Shown: piece after piece, positions 14,376 through 25,771 of the stretch
How positions within the stretch are numbered: the stretch's first letter is position 1
Layout: each line of letters starts with the position of its first letter
Assembly (NCBI GenBank): GCA_019915015.1
Contig: JAHBBC010000015.1
Span: forward strand, 1,054,001 to 1,118,000
DNA: 64,000 bases
Source: Auriscalpium vulgare
Taxonomy: Eukaryota; Basidiomycota; Agaricomycetes; Russulales; Auriscalpiaceae
Direction: 5' to 3'
Made by a program: the position numbers and the translations under genes
Notes under the pieces: model-generated
Database searches by the model: none
What the model was told of the DNA's origin: nothing
Seen by the model: the letters and a program-made list of their open reading frames with translations, nothing else

Positions 14376-15246
14376 ATGCGTAACCATAATCTAGCGCAGT
14401 AACAGCCAATCCAAGCCTGCAACCAGTCCAATATCAAGTCAGCAAAGCAGTCAGACCAGACTAGAATGCGGCGACTTACCATCCGTCCGTTCCGCCCAGC
14501 CGGCGAGAGTACAATCCGTCGCTCGACTCCGCCAAGTCCTGACCGGCAAGACCCAGCCTCGTCTCACTCAAGACAGACCCCCGCCCTCCGCCACCCCCGT
14601 CTTGCTCGCGCCTGCTCTTCTCGTCTTGGGTTTTCTATTTTGCTCCGCGATGCGTCCATCGCGCGCCTTACCCCCCGCGCCGCACACTCCCTGCTTACCC
14701 GCCCCGACCGACCTGCAAGCCAGTCGCGTGAACCATCGAACTGGCCTACGAATCGATCAGTGCGTCAGTGTGCCCGCGCCCGAGCCCGTCAGAACAGGTG
14801 CAACTTGGTAAACCGGGTATCCGCGACATCGCATCCCGCCCAGCCCAGGCCCCCAGCCCGAACCGAACCGTCCGCGCGCCCTTCAGCCCGGCGTGCACCC
14901 GCCTACCCGCGACGACGCGCGCGCGCCTCACGCTCCCGAGACTGGCCCGACACGGTGCCGGCATGCCGTCCAGTCTGCGCGTGGGAATCAGCGCGCACGC
15001 GCCGCCTTCCCCGCTCTCCACAGCCCGACCTAAACTACGACTCAGGCGGCAGGTCGCTACTACCCGCAAGTGTCACAGCTCGACCGTGCCGTCAGAAGCG
15101 GGACGGGCGGACCCCCCAGGCTCGACTGCCCCCCGCCCAGCCCTCAGTGAACGGTCGCGCGAACACCCAGCCAGGCTACAAGGTCAGTCTCACCCGGAGC
15201 GCCCTCAGGGCTCCCCCGAAGGGCGGCCCCGCCGTCGCGGGGCCGC

Positions 15247-16048
15247 CTAATCCTCCTCGGTCGGGCCAAGGACCGCCACCTGGCCCGCCGCGGAGTTGTA
15301 GAGTAGTTGCTGGAAGGCCTCGTCGACGTTGCCCATCACGTCGAAGATGCCGACCGTCAACGCGAAGTCTTTGATCTGCTGGTCGGCGTGACCACTCAGG
15401 TCCTTGAGGAGCGGCGAGTCGGGGTCGTTGGACTCGCCGTCGCTGCCCTCGTCGGTGGAGAGGGAGGGGCAGCTGGCCCAGGCGATGTCGCTGGGCTCGG
15501 GTGGGGTGAGGAGCTTGTCGATCTCGTCGTAGAGGCGCTCTTGCTCGGGTGACTGGAGCACGATCGAGTCGTCCTGGGGAAGGCGGCGCATGAGGGCGGC
15601 GTCGCGGGCGCCGCGCAGACCGCGGGTGGAATGGATGCGGTGCTGGCGGCGGATGGGACGGAACTCGGGGTCGGAGGCCTCGGGAGGAGTGACGTATATC
15701 CAGGGCGCAGTGATCGTAGGCGCTCTAGAGGGGGGAGGGGCTTCCGTCCAGGCGGGGGGCGTAGTCGGCTTGGACTCTACAAACCGGTGCAGTTTGTCTG
15801 GCAGTTCGTTGTTCAGCGCCGCACGAGAGGGTAAAAGGAAGGGGTTACTGACCTAGGGCCGAAAACGCCACGTAACGGACTTCGCCTATGAGGGAAAACT
15901 TCGCGGGCTTAATGGAGTGGAGACGTCGGACGAGGCGGCGGCGGAACGTCTTGGACCCTGGCGGACAGTAGTCCATTTGAAACTTGGTGGGATTGCAGAG
16001 GAGGTTGTATGCGCCCGCGGAAGGAGGTGCGAAGGTAGAGGAAGACAT
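15247..16048 (-). CDS. Unrecognised 248-residue protein
   Basis: Two exons (16048-15853 and 15797-15247) flank a 55-nt GT..AG intron, and the joined frame encodes 248 residues. The N-terminal half is basic (KTFRRRLVRRLHSIKPAKFSL), the middle is Pro-rich with an IYVTPPEASDPEF segment, and the C-terminal half is acidic (YDEIDKLLTPPEPSD, STDEGSDGESND). It ends with a helix-like segment (EAFQQLLYNSA). An in-frame ATG at 16231 would extend the start, but 16048 lies in a better leader context. No family recognised and no signal peptide or membrane segment. The preserved frame across the intron is the main support. Confidence 0.6.
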
Positions 16049-16947
16049 GTGAAAAGAGTAGAAGTGGGGTGTAATGCGAATGGGTAGCTGAAGCTGGGGA
16101 GTACTAGGGCGGTGGTGGCTTCTTAAATGCAAGGATTCGAGACGGAACTGAGCCACGATAAGACAGGAGAACGAGCACGTAGACATAGTCGAGGTCTGCC
16201 AGACTCGATTGCTAGCTCCCCGGCGTTGCAAAAGAAACCAACGGAGATCATAGACAAAAATAGGTCATTGTGAACTCGCCAGTTTCTTGCGAGACTGAGA
16301 TTCCGTGGTCTTCAAAAGCGAGAGCCAGAACACCACAGTCGCTGGAGAATTTCCGCGTCGAAAACAACCAAGATTTGACCGAGCAACAACGCGTCCAGAG
16401 CACCGCCCAAGACAATGGCGATCACCATCTTGACCATAGACACCGTCTAGACCTTCTCGAGGGCGTTTCGAACTACTGGGTATCATGAGCATACGGTGTT
16501 GGGCTAGCTGGAGACGATATTCACATGATTGTGAGCCATGAAGGGCTATAAATAGATCTTAGAGCTGGTCAAGAGCAATATCCACGTGAATATCTGAGCG
16601 AAAAGCCAGTCGAGATCTCAAGACGAACAGTGGAGGAGGTCAAGTTGTTGTTCCGCCGCGAGACACGGCGGGCATCTCGGACGACCACCGCTCCTCCGTC
16701 GTCGTCCGAGTCCTCGAGGTGGACCCCACGCGCACGCAGAGTAAGTAGACCCGATGAGAATACTTACAACGAAGGCATTGGGGCCCGAGGGGCACTGCAG
16801 GAGCCTTAGCCTCCAAGTCTTCAAACTTCAAGCCAGCGCCTCTGTCGACTCCCTCCGAGTCGGAATGGTCTACTTGTTTCACTTAAGGACCTGCCTTTGT
16901 GCGTCACTCATGCCCTCCAAACATCCTCTACTGCGCGACCATCTCCC
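16049..16947. other. Gap between divergent genes
   Basis: Likely promoter space for the flanking minus- and plus-strand genes. Short minus-strand frames at 16265-16492 and 16618-16882 lack any domain. I see no repeat or RNA gene. Confidence 0.35.
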
Positions 16948-17879
16948 ATGGACCCTTCCTTCTCTCGCGTTCCCGCACCCTACGCCGAAGGCGCAAACGC
17001 GTCTGGACAGGAGCAGGACGCATGGGAAGCCGCCATCGACGCATTTGTGACAAACGTCGTCCTTTACAAGCTCTCGTCTGAGACGACGGCCGCGCAGCTC
17101 TTCGCGCTCTTCGATGCGCCAGAGCACCAGCCGACGCTCTTTTACTACGCATGCGCTGACCTGCTAAGCGCGACGCGTGAGTACAGCGCCGCGGGGGAGC
17201 ACATTGTGCTCATCGCAGCGCTCTTTGAGCTCCTGAAGGAGGAGGGTCTCACGCGCGACGATGCGGACGGCTTCGGCGCGTTTGGGAATGCGGTCGTTTT
17301 CCCAACGTTGCGTCGATTAGTGTCGTACGCATCACTCCGTTTTATATTTGTTTTGTGTGCTGACGAGCTCGGCGCAGCGACATCCCCGCGCCCCCCGGGT
17401 ACAAGTTGGATATGGCCGCATACATTCTCGTTCCGGACCCGGAATACATCAAAGCCGACTCCTCCCTTTGCGACCTCGCACAGTACGCGCGCGAGCGCGA
17501 GGGGTTGCTGCGCCTCTGGTCGCTCATCGCGCGGCTCGAAGCGGACAGAATCCTCGGCGATCCCGGCTCGATGTCGCTGCTTTTTCACCAGGGGCCGGTG
17601 CTGCTGCTAGCACTCGCGGACCCGGTGCAGCGCGGCGTGTGGGAGACTCTCTGGGCTGCGGTGCTGCGCTGTGAGGAGGACATGGCGTACGGTACTTGGG
17701 GAGCAGGCTCGGAGTGGCTGGGCCCGTTCAAGGATGCGGCACGGCAGATCGTGCGGGATGAGAGGGCGCCCATGGAATGGCGTGCTCGGTTTGCGGTGTG
17801 TGCGGCTTACTCTTCGTGACCGTTATTATACTGATCACTCGCCTAGCTTATTCTGGAGGAGCTCGAGAAAAAGAGGTGA
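16948..17879 (+). CDS. Unrecognised 275-residue helical protein
   Basis: Three exons (16948-17324, 17378-17795, 17847-17879) join in frame. The last exon is only 33 nt and encodes LILEELEKKR, completing a charged C-terminal helix. The start MDPSFSRVPAPYAEG is followed by an all-helical region (AWEAAIDAFVTNVVLYKL, LFYYACADLLSATREY, LIAALFELLKEEG). A second helical part contains LLRLWSLIARLEADRIL. The layout of a fungus-specific cytosolic all-helical protein resembles DUF3632-type proteins as I remember them, but I cannot assign the family securely. No signal peptide, transmembrane segment or catalytic motif is visible. The frame is intact. Confidence 0.75.
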
Positions 17880-18343
17880 TTTCAATACCGATGCACGGAC
17901 ATGCTGGCCTGAGTCCTGAGTTCTGCTGGCCGACAAGTCTAACGCTCGCACGAATGCTCTACGATCTATGTAACTAAAAATACAGCAGCGATACATACAG
18001 ATGGCCAAACGGCAGGTAACTGACACAACGCGCGATCCATATCGACACGTAAACAACTAGAATCCCAGAGTAGAATGCGATGTAACCAATACGGAGAGCA
18101 ATAAGTCAAGATAGCACAGCAAAGGATAGGATGTAAGGACAGTGAAGGAAGGCGAAAGGGGATAGCGCAGACGTCGACACACCTGCAGGACAGGGTGGAA
18201 TGTGAAACCGAGCCGTATATACAGCCCGCGGGGCGTGTGGTTACAAAAGAATGGAAAATCCCGGAGCGGGAGAGGAGAATATGGCCAAGAGCAGGCGCAT
18301 GTCCGTTTTGAGAGTAGGGGAGTAGGCTGGAGTGCCCGGTGTC
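17880..18343. other. Gap between convergent genes
   Basis: Space between two convergent stops, presumably 3' UTRs and terminators. Nothing else seen. Confidence 0.35.
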
Positions 18344-18834
18344 CTACGCCGCAGGCGAGGATGTGGGCAGGGAAGCCTCTGTGAACAATGTCGGTCGGCT
18401 GACGACAGTGGTAGTGGAGGGTTGGGCGGGGAGGACGGGCGCAACAGCAGCCTTGTACTGCTGAAGAGCGCTGATGAGGGAGTCGACGAGAGAGTCCAGT
18501 GGGTCGGTTGCAGACACTAGGTCGATGATCGAGTCGGACTCGTCAGTCGAAGTTACAGGATCCTGCAAGTGGGTTAGGAATTTTGTAAGCACATAGAACG
18601 TGGATCGAACGTACCACGACCGCGTCCCGGCAAACCTCTCCAATGCAATAGCGCCTGCACACCTCTCCGATGCAGTAGCGCTTTACTTCTGGAGTTGGTG
18701 CAGCATATGCAGCGGGGATCACTGAAGAGGAGGATGCCCATGAGCAAGCCGCCGAAGTAGAAGCGAGAGACCGAGGACTCACCAGAGAACACCACCGCGA
18801 AAAGAGCGAAAAGGAAAGCGACAGCCGAACGCAT
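18344..18834 (-). CDS. Secreted KR-YC-x4-C peptide precursor, paralog A (two tandem motifs)
   Basis: Three exons (18834-18783, 18721-18615, 18562-18344) join to 125 residues. Residues 1-24 are a signal peptide (MRSAVAFLFALFAVV..AAYA). A short pro-segment APTPEVKR ends in a Kex2-type KR and is followed directly by the nonapeptide RYCIGEVCR twice in tandem (residues 32-40 and 41-49). The two 27-nt units differ at four positions, all synonymous. An acidic linker (STDESDSIIDL) leads to a helix DSLVDSLISALQQYKAAV and a Ser/Thr/Pro tail. The gene shares exon layout, motif order and C-terminal helix with 24359-23884. I infer that Kex2 in the Golgi releases a Cys-containing peptide; receptor and role are unknown. 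A small apoplastic effector or a ribosomally made cyclic peptide are both possible. Confidence 0.8.
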
Positions 18835-21687
18835 CTTGGGCAGGAGGGGAATGCGAGAATGGATTAGAGTTGATGGAGGGGCGCGAGGGCGAGGGCGAGG
18901 GGCAAGGCTATAAGAGCTGGCGAAGAAGGGATGCGTTGTAGTGCGCTGTGCGTTGTAAGGTTGTTCAGCGAAGAACAAGGCGCAGAACTGCACTGGCCTT
19001 CACAACGTCCATCATCGTCTTTATACATGACAGTAACGCCGGGCACCCAGCGAGACGGTGCTGAAAGCAGAGTCCCAAAACGGAAGGTCGAAAGGGAGAA
19101 GATGAGTGCAACGCATCCCGTCAGCGCCGTGGTAAATATCCTCGGCAGGGAAGCGCCGTGTCCGGGGCCAGGGCAGCCCATCTGTGCCTGCGCCCGAAAC
19201 GGACGTTCCTTTGACTGGGAGCCTGCGCCCGATCGTTGACTTTGCTGCGCCTGGACTGTGGGCGCGCGGCGGTGGGAGCGAACTACAAGGCCTCCCTTTT
19301 CCGGACGCGCGTCTCGAGCACCTGCCTTATAGAGAAGAAGGGCAGTCGCGACGTGCCCGAGTCCACCCATGCGAAGGCTCCCTTCGGCGGGTCGCATATG
19401 CGTACGACATGTACGACATGTGCGCGGAGGGAAACGAGAAAGGCGAGGTCCTGAGGTCGACGGTAGCCAGACCGCTTCACGTGATGGGAACAGCGAACGC
19501 GTCTCCGTGGACGCACCAGAGTAGGCTGCTCCAGCTCAACGTGCACGAGCTCTGGATTCACAGGTGTTATCGATGGAAAGAGAGGTGAGGAGCGGTCGTA
19601 GCTCACATATCGTCTCCACTTTGCTTCAGAACTTTCCGATGAAGGTTTCGCTTATGCGCAGATTCAGTACCCGATCCGCAGGCGCCGAAAACCCTTCGCA
19701 CATACCACAAGGCTGCAGGCCCCATCCCCTACGGATAGCTTGTAGCACCGATGCATAGCGGAGCTGCGAAGGTCGTGTATGGCCTCGCTCTTGCACTGGG
19801 CATATCGCGGCGCATGTGAGGGGCTGTGAGATTGTCATCAGCACCACATCGTCATCAGCATTCGGAAGAATCCCTTCCTCATCATACATCAACTCCCAAT
19901 AGCCAGAAGGAGTCGTCAGCTTGTTCGTGGTGGATCCATATATCCAACTCCGCTGAGGCTATGATGCTCCCGAAAGCCTTCTGTGAGGAGAGAACTGGAC
20001 CACCTTACGTAGGGAAACGTTCGGCGCATCGCCGCCCACCGCGCCCATGGGTCTACGTCTGATAAATAATGAGCCATTGGGAACAGTTTCAGCAGCGGAT
20101 AAGGAAATATTGGCGTTCGTAGACATGCTTCGGCCGTCTACGAAGCTAGGCCATCAGCCTTGTGCATCCTACGTACGCCTCGAATGCTCTAACTCGGCGG
20201 CGCAGGATGGGCGTCGAAATAAAGAATGCATCTCGTACTCGCCTTGAAGTTTCCACTGCGCAGGGCCGTCTGACGCTAACCTCCGCAGGTTATCACAAGA
20301 AGCAGTTCGTTGCCAGGAGGAGCGCGGATTGCCTCCGCCTCGCTTCCACATGCCATCGCTGAGTGACGGAAGGCGCGCGGCATCCCGCAGGACCTGACGA
20401 AGCGTCACGATAAACGAGCAGCCTAGAAGAGAGAAAATAAATCAGCGCGGCAGAATGGGCGAGCGGCCCAGGCCGAGATAATAGACGTACCGCCTACAAC
20501 TCGAGTGACTTCCTGGAAGGTATGCGTGCAGAGAACTCGCCGCATAATGACTTCAAGGCCAGTTTCATCGCCAGGATGAACCGTCATCCAATGCCACATA
20601 ACGCATGCGTGGATGTGTGCCTCGAAACGTACTTACCAAATGCTGCCCTCGAACCTGTATCCACGGCGGCTGAGCGACATCAAGCACAAGGGGTCTCCAA
20701 TAAGGCAGACCCAAAGGCAGGCGGACTTGAAGAGCAAGCTAGGTCTTGGAGCGGCCATACCCAGAAAGTTCGACTAGTTTCAATGACAGGGCGTCCCGAG
20801 CCCAGGTCCTGAGCGCCACAAATACAGCTGTCACCTCCAAGTTGAAAGAACGTACTACCATGTGCCTTGAAGATCGCTCACGACGCCGCCAACAGCGACG
20901 ATGCTGAGGACTCGGATCGCCCAAGGACAAGGTCCCCAAGCGTCCAATGTGGAAAGCTCAAAGGTTGGGTCTCACCGCCCACTCTGCAATCGAAGTTAGC
21001 ACACTGACGAAACACAAGATGTAAAGTACGGGTCAGAGCACATACCTCCGCCGCCGGGGGCCACCAGCCGCTGGAAGACTCGCTAACGTCGTAAGCACGT
21101 CCAATTAGGCATCCTCAAAGACACCCCATCTCCCCGCCCGGGACGCAGGCCCCACCCTTCCCAGCACCCAAGCAATTGCCACCGGACGCTTATTCCACAT
21201 CAGGGCGCCACACGCGCTACGGAATCAAACGCATGCACCAAAACGGACGGTCCACCATATCGCGCCCGGAGGCCAGGGGGCGGGCTGCAGCGATCGGAGG
21301 CACTTCATTAAGCTCGCAGGGCGCAGTGGATAGGGTAGAGAGAGCTGAATCGGGGATTCACTTTCAGGTTTTGGAGCGGACTTGGACGAGGAGGACAAGA
21401 GTTTCCTTTTTGAGTTCAGAATAGGCGACATGAAACTCTGTGCCTGCCTACTATGCTTGCAGCGGTGTGCTGGAAAGTATGACACGGTCAGCGATAGTTA
21501 CAAACGTTTGATGAAGCGAGAGGCACAGAGTGCGCCAGGCCAGACGGAGAGCCTCTCTTAGGCTATGCCGTACTGCGCAACAGCAACCGCCGAAACTGCG
21601 AAGCCACAGCGGGGAATTACATGGCCGGGTGGGATATGTTTATTACTACAGCATTTCGTACAGACATTGATTCGACGTAGTTGGTGG
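18835..21687. other. Gap: upstream region of paralog A, no other gene seen
   Basis: About 2.8 kb without a supportable exon chain. It includes the promoter of paralog A and a block near 19261-19305 (GGCGCGCGGC .. CCTTTTCCGGA) that recurs upstream of paralog B. Short frames such as 19626-19892, 20522-20812 and 21225-21485 have no domain. The minus-strand RING gene ends at the right edge. Confidence 0.35.
19020..19025 (-). promoter_or_regulatory. TATA box of paralog A
   Basis: TATAAA on the minus strand, about 186-191 nt before the ATG at 18834. Paralog B has a TATA-like element at almost the same distance. Confidence 0.4.
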
Positions 21688-23197
21688 TCATGACGGGGCG
21701 CGGGTGTCGGCGAGCGCAGGCGCAGGCAGGGGCAGAAGAGGGGTTCGCTCGGTGGGCTCGGACGGAGGAGATGCCGGCGCCGGGAGTGTGGATTGTAATT
21801 CCGGAGTAAGGGCGGATGAGTCTTCGTGGTGAGGCACGGGTGGGCGGGGATGGGTAACATCGGCCTTGCAGACCGGACACTGCACACGCGGCGCGTAAGA
21901 AACGCCGACACATCGCATACGATGGTGGTAGAACGCACCAGTTTCTTCCTGTGGATCAGCCAGTCGTCGACCTCGTCCAAGTGAAATATATGCTTGCACG
22001 GCAGCACCCGCACGCGGTCTCCTCGCGCAAAGTTCTCCAGGCAGATGACGCACTCCACTTGGGACATGAACCACACCGGGTCCTCGTCATCGTCTGCAGC
22101 CGCGGCGGAGGTTGTCTGTGCAGGAGGTATTGACCCCGGCCCTTCTCCAGCTTCCAGGTCAACACTCAGGTCTCCCGGGGTTGTGGTATCAAAAGAGACG
22201 ACTTCAGGGACGGCGCCCTCATGTTTTTCCCAGCCAGACCCCGTCCAAACGCGCCATGGAAGATTCTTGACAACATCTTCTGGGGCGCGATCGCGTTGCG
22301 CGGCGCGGGCTGCGCGGATGCGATGCACGAGGAGTGTGAGGAATGTGAGAGACGATGGGATGAAGAGGATGCTGAAAAACGTGATTATAGGTCTACGCAA
22401 GATTTAAGATGGGTGTATGCACATAGATGGTTACAAATGGACTTACGAGTACCATGCCCATGAGTAGTCAGAGCTTATCAGTAGAGATAGCGTCTTCAGG
22501 CCGGCATGAGAGGTATTCGACGCGATGATGAGCGCATATAGCTCCATGTAGTCCGAGTAGCGGATGAATGTTGCTGCGATCGTCACATCGGAGGCATCCG
22601 CTGCACGTCGCAAAATTAGTGCATACAAAAACCCTTCACGCGGCACGACGCACCTGGACTGAACATGCCAACCAAGACATCCGCATTCCCACTCAGCTGC
22701 GGGTCATCGCCGCCCACAACTAAGGCCTTCGCGCCAAGGCGCTGTGCCTCGCGCGCCTTGTCGACGAACTGGCAGTCGCCCCTCTGCACCAGCGCGATCC
22801 ACGGCTCCGCGCTACCCGGGACATTGCCGCCGACTGGACACAGACTCGGGCACCCGACATTCGGCTCGACAATCCAGTCGGTCGTAGAGATGGAGGAGGA
22901 GTTGTCTGGGCAGGGCGCGGTGAAGGCGTTGAGTGGGATCACGTAGCCCAGGAGCGGGTCATTGAGCTCCGCGCCGAAGCCGGCGGGGCGCGACAGAAAG
23001 GCGAGGGGCGGCGAGCGGTCGACGATGGTGACGGAGTTGTCGCCTCCCCAAGCCCATCCCCAGAGCCATGACTGGTCCTGGAAGCTTGTTGTCGACACTT
23101 GGCGCAGCCAGGAGAAAGGGCTTGCGTGAACGCGGGTAGCGTAAGCGACGAGCGCCAGTTGGTATAGTCCGTGTCTTCGCATGAGAAAGGATTGCAA
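21688..23197 (-). CDS. PA-TM-RING E3 ubiquitin ligase
   Basis: Four exons (23197-22654, 22600-22447, 22392-21939, 21879-21688) join to 447 residues; introns are 53-59 nt. The order is: signal peptide (MRRHGLYQLALVAYATRVHA), lumenal protease-associated domain with the hallmark VQRGDCQFVDKAREAQ and GAKALVVGGDD, one membrane segment (PIITFFSILFIPSSLTFLTLL), and a cytosolic linker with acidic ADDDEDPVWF. A RING-H2 finger follows (CVICLENF .. LPCKHIFHLDEVDDWL .. CPVCKADV), then a Pro-rich tail. Proteins of this plan ubiquitinate cargo at endosome, vacuole or Golgi membranes. One usual zinc-ligand Cys of the RING is Glu in HLDEV, which I believe is common in fungal members. The gene sits between the two KR-YC-x4-C precursor genes. 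Confidence 0.9.
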
Positions 23198-23883
23198 GGA
23201 TATGTCGATTGACTGTCGAGAGCTGAGAGGAACTTATGCAGGCCGAGGCAGCCTCGACATGGTCCTGTGCGAGCCTTGCGTTGTCTGGACCCCGAGCACA
23301 CGACGTTTCGAGACCTCGCCGCTTTGGATCCGGCATCTCCCGGCCGCGCTGTTCATGCAGTACACGTGATGGGAACATCCGACGCGCTGGGAAAGAGCAC
23401 AGCTCTACCGGCCGAACATAGATTGACATATGGCTACAAGGCCCAAAGGCATAAGACACAGGAAACTGAGGTCCACCCCCATGTGAACACGAGAAGATAA
23501 TCAGAGATAAAGATACACTATAGCAGCCCAAAGCAATTCTCCAAGCATTCTAGAATCATTATGTGGAGATAAATATCCCCAAGTAATGGACAGAGAAATT
23601 AGTGTCTCGTCGGTAGCGTAGCAAGACCCGATGTCCACGAATAGACGACCACAAGGCGAAAGAATACTAAACAGTACAGAACAAATGAGCGGAGTGTGTC
23701 AATGAATGTGAAAGTGGGGCGTGTCTTCTGACGAAGATCGCGGATCGGTGGACCAGAAGTCAAGGCCGAGGAGTGAGAGCATCGGACGGCTCGGCGGATC
23801 AGAAACGTATGTCGGCGACTGGGGTTCGGTGGGGAATTGGGGGAAGAATGAGCTGACGAAGGCTTGAACTACAAGCCGAAGCT
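23198..23883. other. Gap, no gene seen
   Basis: Promoter side of the RING gene and 3' side of paralog B. The word CACGTGATGGGAACA at about 23366 also occurs near 19477. No coding support. Confidence 0.35.
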
Positions 23884-24359
23884 TTATGCAATAAGCTCAG
23901 GAGATGCCTCTCCATCAAGCGCTGCAGGAGATGCCTCGGGCGCGGGCTCGGCATTCTCGGCGGTAGTCGACGGTTCCGTGACGCTGACAGCCGAATTCGA
24001 CTGCGCGGTAACTGCGCTCTTGTAGGTCGACAGAGCTTCGATTATATTATCGATGAGGGTACCCATAGGGTCAACGTCCTGAATGAAGCATGTGTTGAGT
24101 ACGAGGTAGGTGCCAAATAAGTAGAAAGCTTACGATATCGCTGATACCCCGGCAAAAGACATAGGTGCAGTATCGCTTATCCAGTGCAGCATCCGCCCTC
24201 TCAGGAACCGGCGCAGCATGCACCGTCAACAAACCTACCATACAGCGGCATCCCGTCAGTATTCGTTTTTCATTTGCACGACGGAAGAAATTGAGCAGAC
24301 GCACCAGACAGCAAAGCTAACCACCCAAACAAGCAGCACCACAAAGATAACGCTTGCAT
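23884..24359 (-). CDS. Secreted KR-YC-x4-C peptide precursor, paralog B (one motif)
   Basis: Three exons (24359-24305, 24234-24134, 24078-23884) join to 116 residues, with the same phases as paralog A (phase 1, then phase 0). A signal peptide (MQALSLWCCLFGWLALL .. TVHA) is followed by APVPERADAALDKR, a dibasic site, and then a single YCTYVFCR motif. Next come DVDPMGTLIDNIIEAL and STYKSAV, matching the DPLDSLVDSLISAL and QQYKAAV helix of paralog A, and a Glu/Pro/Ala tail. Tyr, both Cys and the flanking Arg are kept, while the four residues between the Cys differ. The most economical reading is a secreted precursor with a variable mature peptide. The function is not known. Confidence 0.8.
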
Positions 24360-25771
24360 CTTCCGAGTGAAAGATAGCACAGCGCGGGGCTGAGGCGAAC
24401 AAAAATCGCGAAGACAACGGGACGCGCGGAGCAAGAGATTGAAGTTGAGCCTCGGGAATGCGTCCGCGAGTACTTGTATGCAGAGCACAAGGACACTGAT
24501 GCCGACGTTGACTGCATTCCCGCGTGTGGGTCCACGTCTTATACTTTACCTCCGCATTCCCATGCACCCATAATCTGTGGTCAAATAGGCTCACGACTCG
24601 AACAACACCGCCCCGTCCTGTACAACTTACCCTGTCACTGGCAGTGCGGCAAAGTTGCGCTGCATCCGATTCGGGGCACTCGGGGCGCAGGCAGCCCTTG
24701 TAAATCGCAGGTACGGGAAAACTCTCGCCTCACCGCCAGGGCCCAGCGGGTTCTCGAGCATGACGGGGCAGCTGGAAAGGGACGGTCGTTTATTGTGGGG
24801 ACAGCGCGGCTGGCGCGCGGCACCCAAGGGCTTGCCTTTTTCGGATGAAGGGCAAAGTAACGGCAGCCTCGTGCGCCATATTTTATTTATTTCAATTCCA
24901 CGCGTATGTCGCGGCGCGTGGTCTTCGGTATACGATGCGTCTTGAGGTGGTCATCAATGGCCTGAGTCGGACGCGGCATGCAGTTCGACGACACGCAGCG
25001 GGAGAAGCGGTCCGCCCGTTCGAGTCCAGCCTAGAACAACTCACGCTTCGAGCTTTGTTGTACTACGTAGAGATTGCTCTGTGCGCTCCGTCTGTAATCT
25101 ACTAGAACAGTTGCCAGTGCCAGCATCAGTACCGTAACGTCAGTGCAGCAGTTTGAACATACTCACAATGGTAACCTCGCCTTGTCTTGAAGCGCACATT
25201 CTCGAGGAACGGTCAAGCCACACAGGTCGAAGCACAGCGGCGGCCGTAGCGTCGAGCGCTGATGGTGGTTGTGGGCGGAGCCCGCGCGTGCGCCCACGTT
25301 TCACGATGCCGAGCCTTATATTCCACACGGCCCACTGACTACAACAACGCGCAGCAGGCCGCTGGGACGAAGTTTGTTTCGCACAGGACAGGCACAGCCT
25401 AAGTAAAGCACAATACGCATACAACGTAGCCATAGGCGGCAACAAGCTGCATTCGAAACACACGACTGTCCTAGAATACTCGGAGAACAAATCGCCTAGC
25501 TAGGCACTGTTATGGTATAGATGAAGAATGTCCAAGCATCTCGCGCAAGGGTATAAGCAGATATGATCCAAGCTGGCAGAAGGCGGCAGATAAAGATAGT
25601 ACCATGTGCCCTAAAAAGAATTGCTGCGAAAGAGGGGCAGTATATCGCCGGTGGATATCAGTAGGCATGCAAAAGTTCAAGTCCAAGTTCATGTGTGTCG
25701 TAAGAAGGTCTGCCGAGCAGCACGGGGTGTACGACCTGCAGTCGCTTTTCGCCTCCATCTCGGCTCACTGA
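24360..25771. other. Gap: upstream region of paralog B, no other gene seen
   Basis: A block at about 24812-24846 (GGCGCGCGGC .. GCCTTTTTCGGA) resembles the one upstream of paralog A. No exon chain was found in the remainder. Confidence 0.35.
24538..24544 (-). promoter_or_regulatory. TATA-like element of paralog B
   Basis: GTATAAG on the minus strand about 180-185 nt before the ATG at 24359, matching the spacing seen in paralog A. Confidence 0.35.

Larger units (their letters stand above)
13704..15246. other. Gap with short tandem repeats, no gene supported
   Basis: Two repeat blocks (listed separately) lie at about 14059-14139 and 14220-14375. From 14490 to 15246 the DNA is very C-rich. It gives a 302-codon Arg/Pro/Ser-rich open frame with no domain, which I read as composition. 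A GC-rich hairpin (GGCGGCCCCGCC..GCGGGGCCGCC) sits at about 15222-15246. Confidence 0.4.

Noticed and set aside
14466..15374. 302-codon plus-strand Arg/Pro/Ser-rich frame
   Set aside because: The composition follows the C-rich DNA, two other frames are also open, and no motif or intron support exists.
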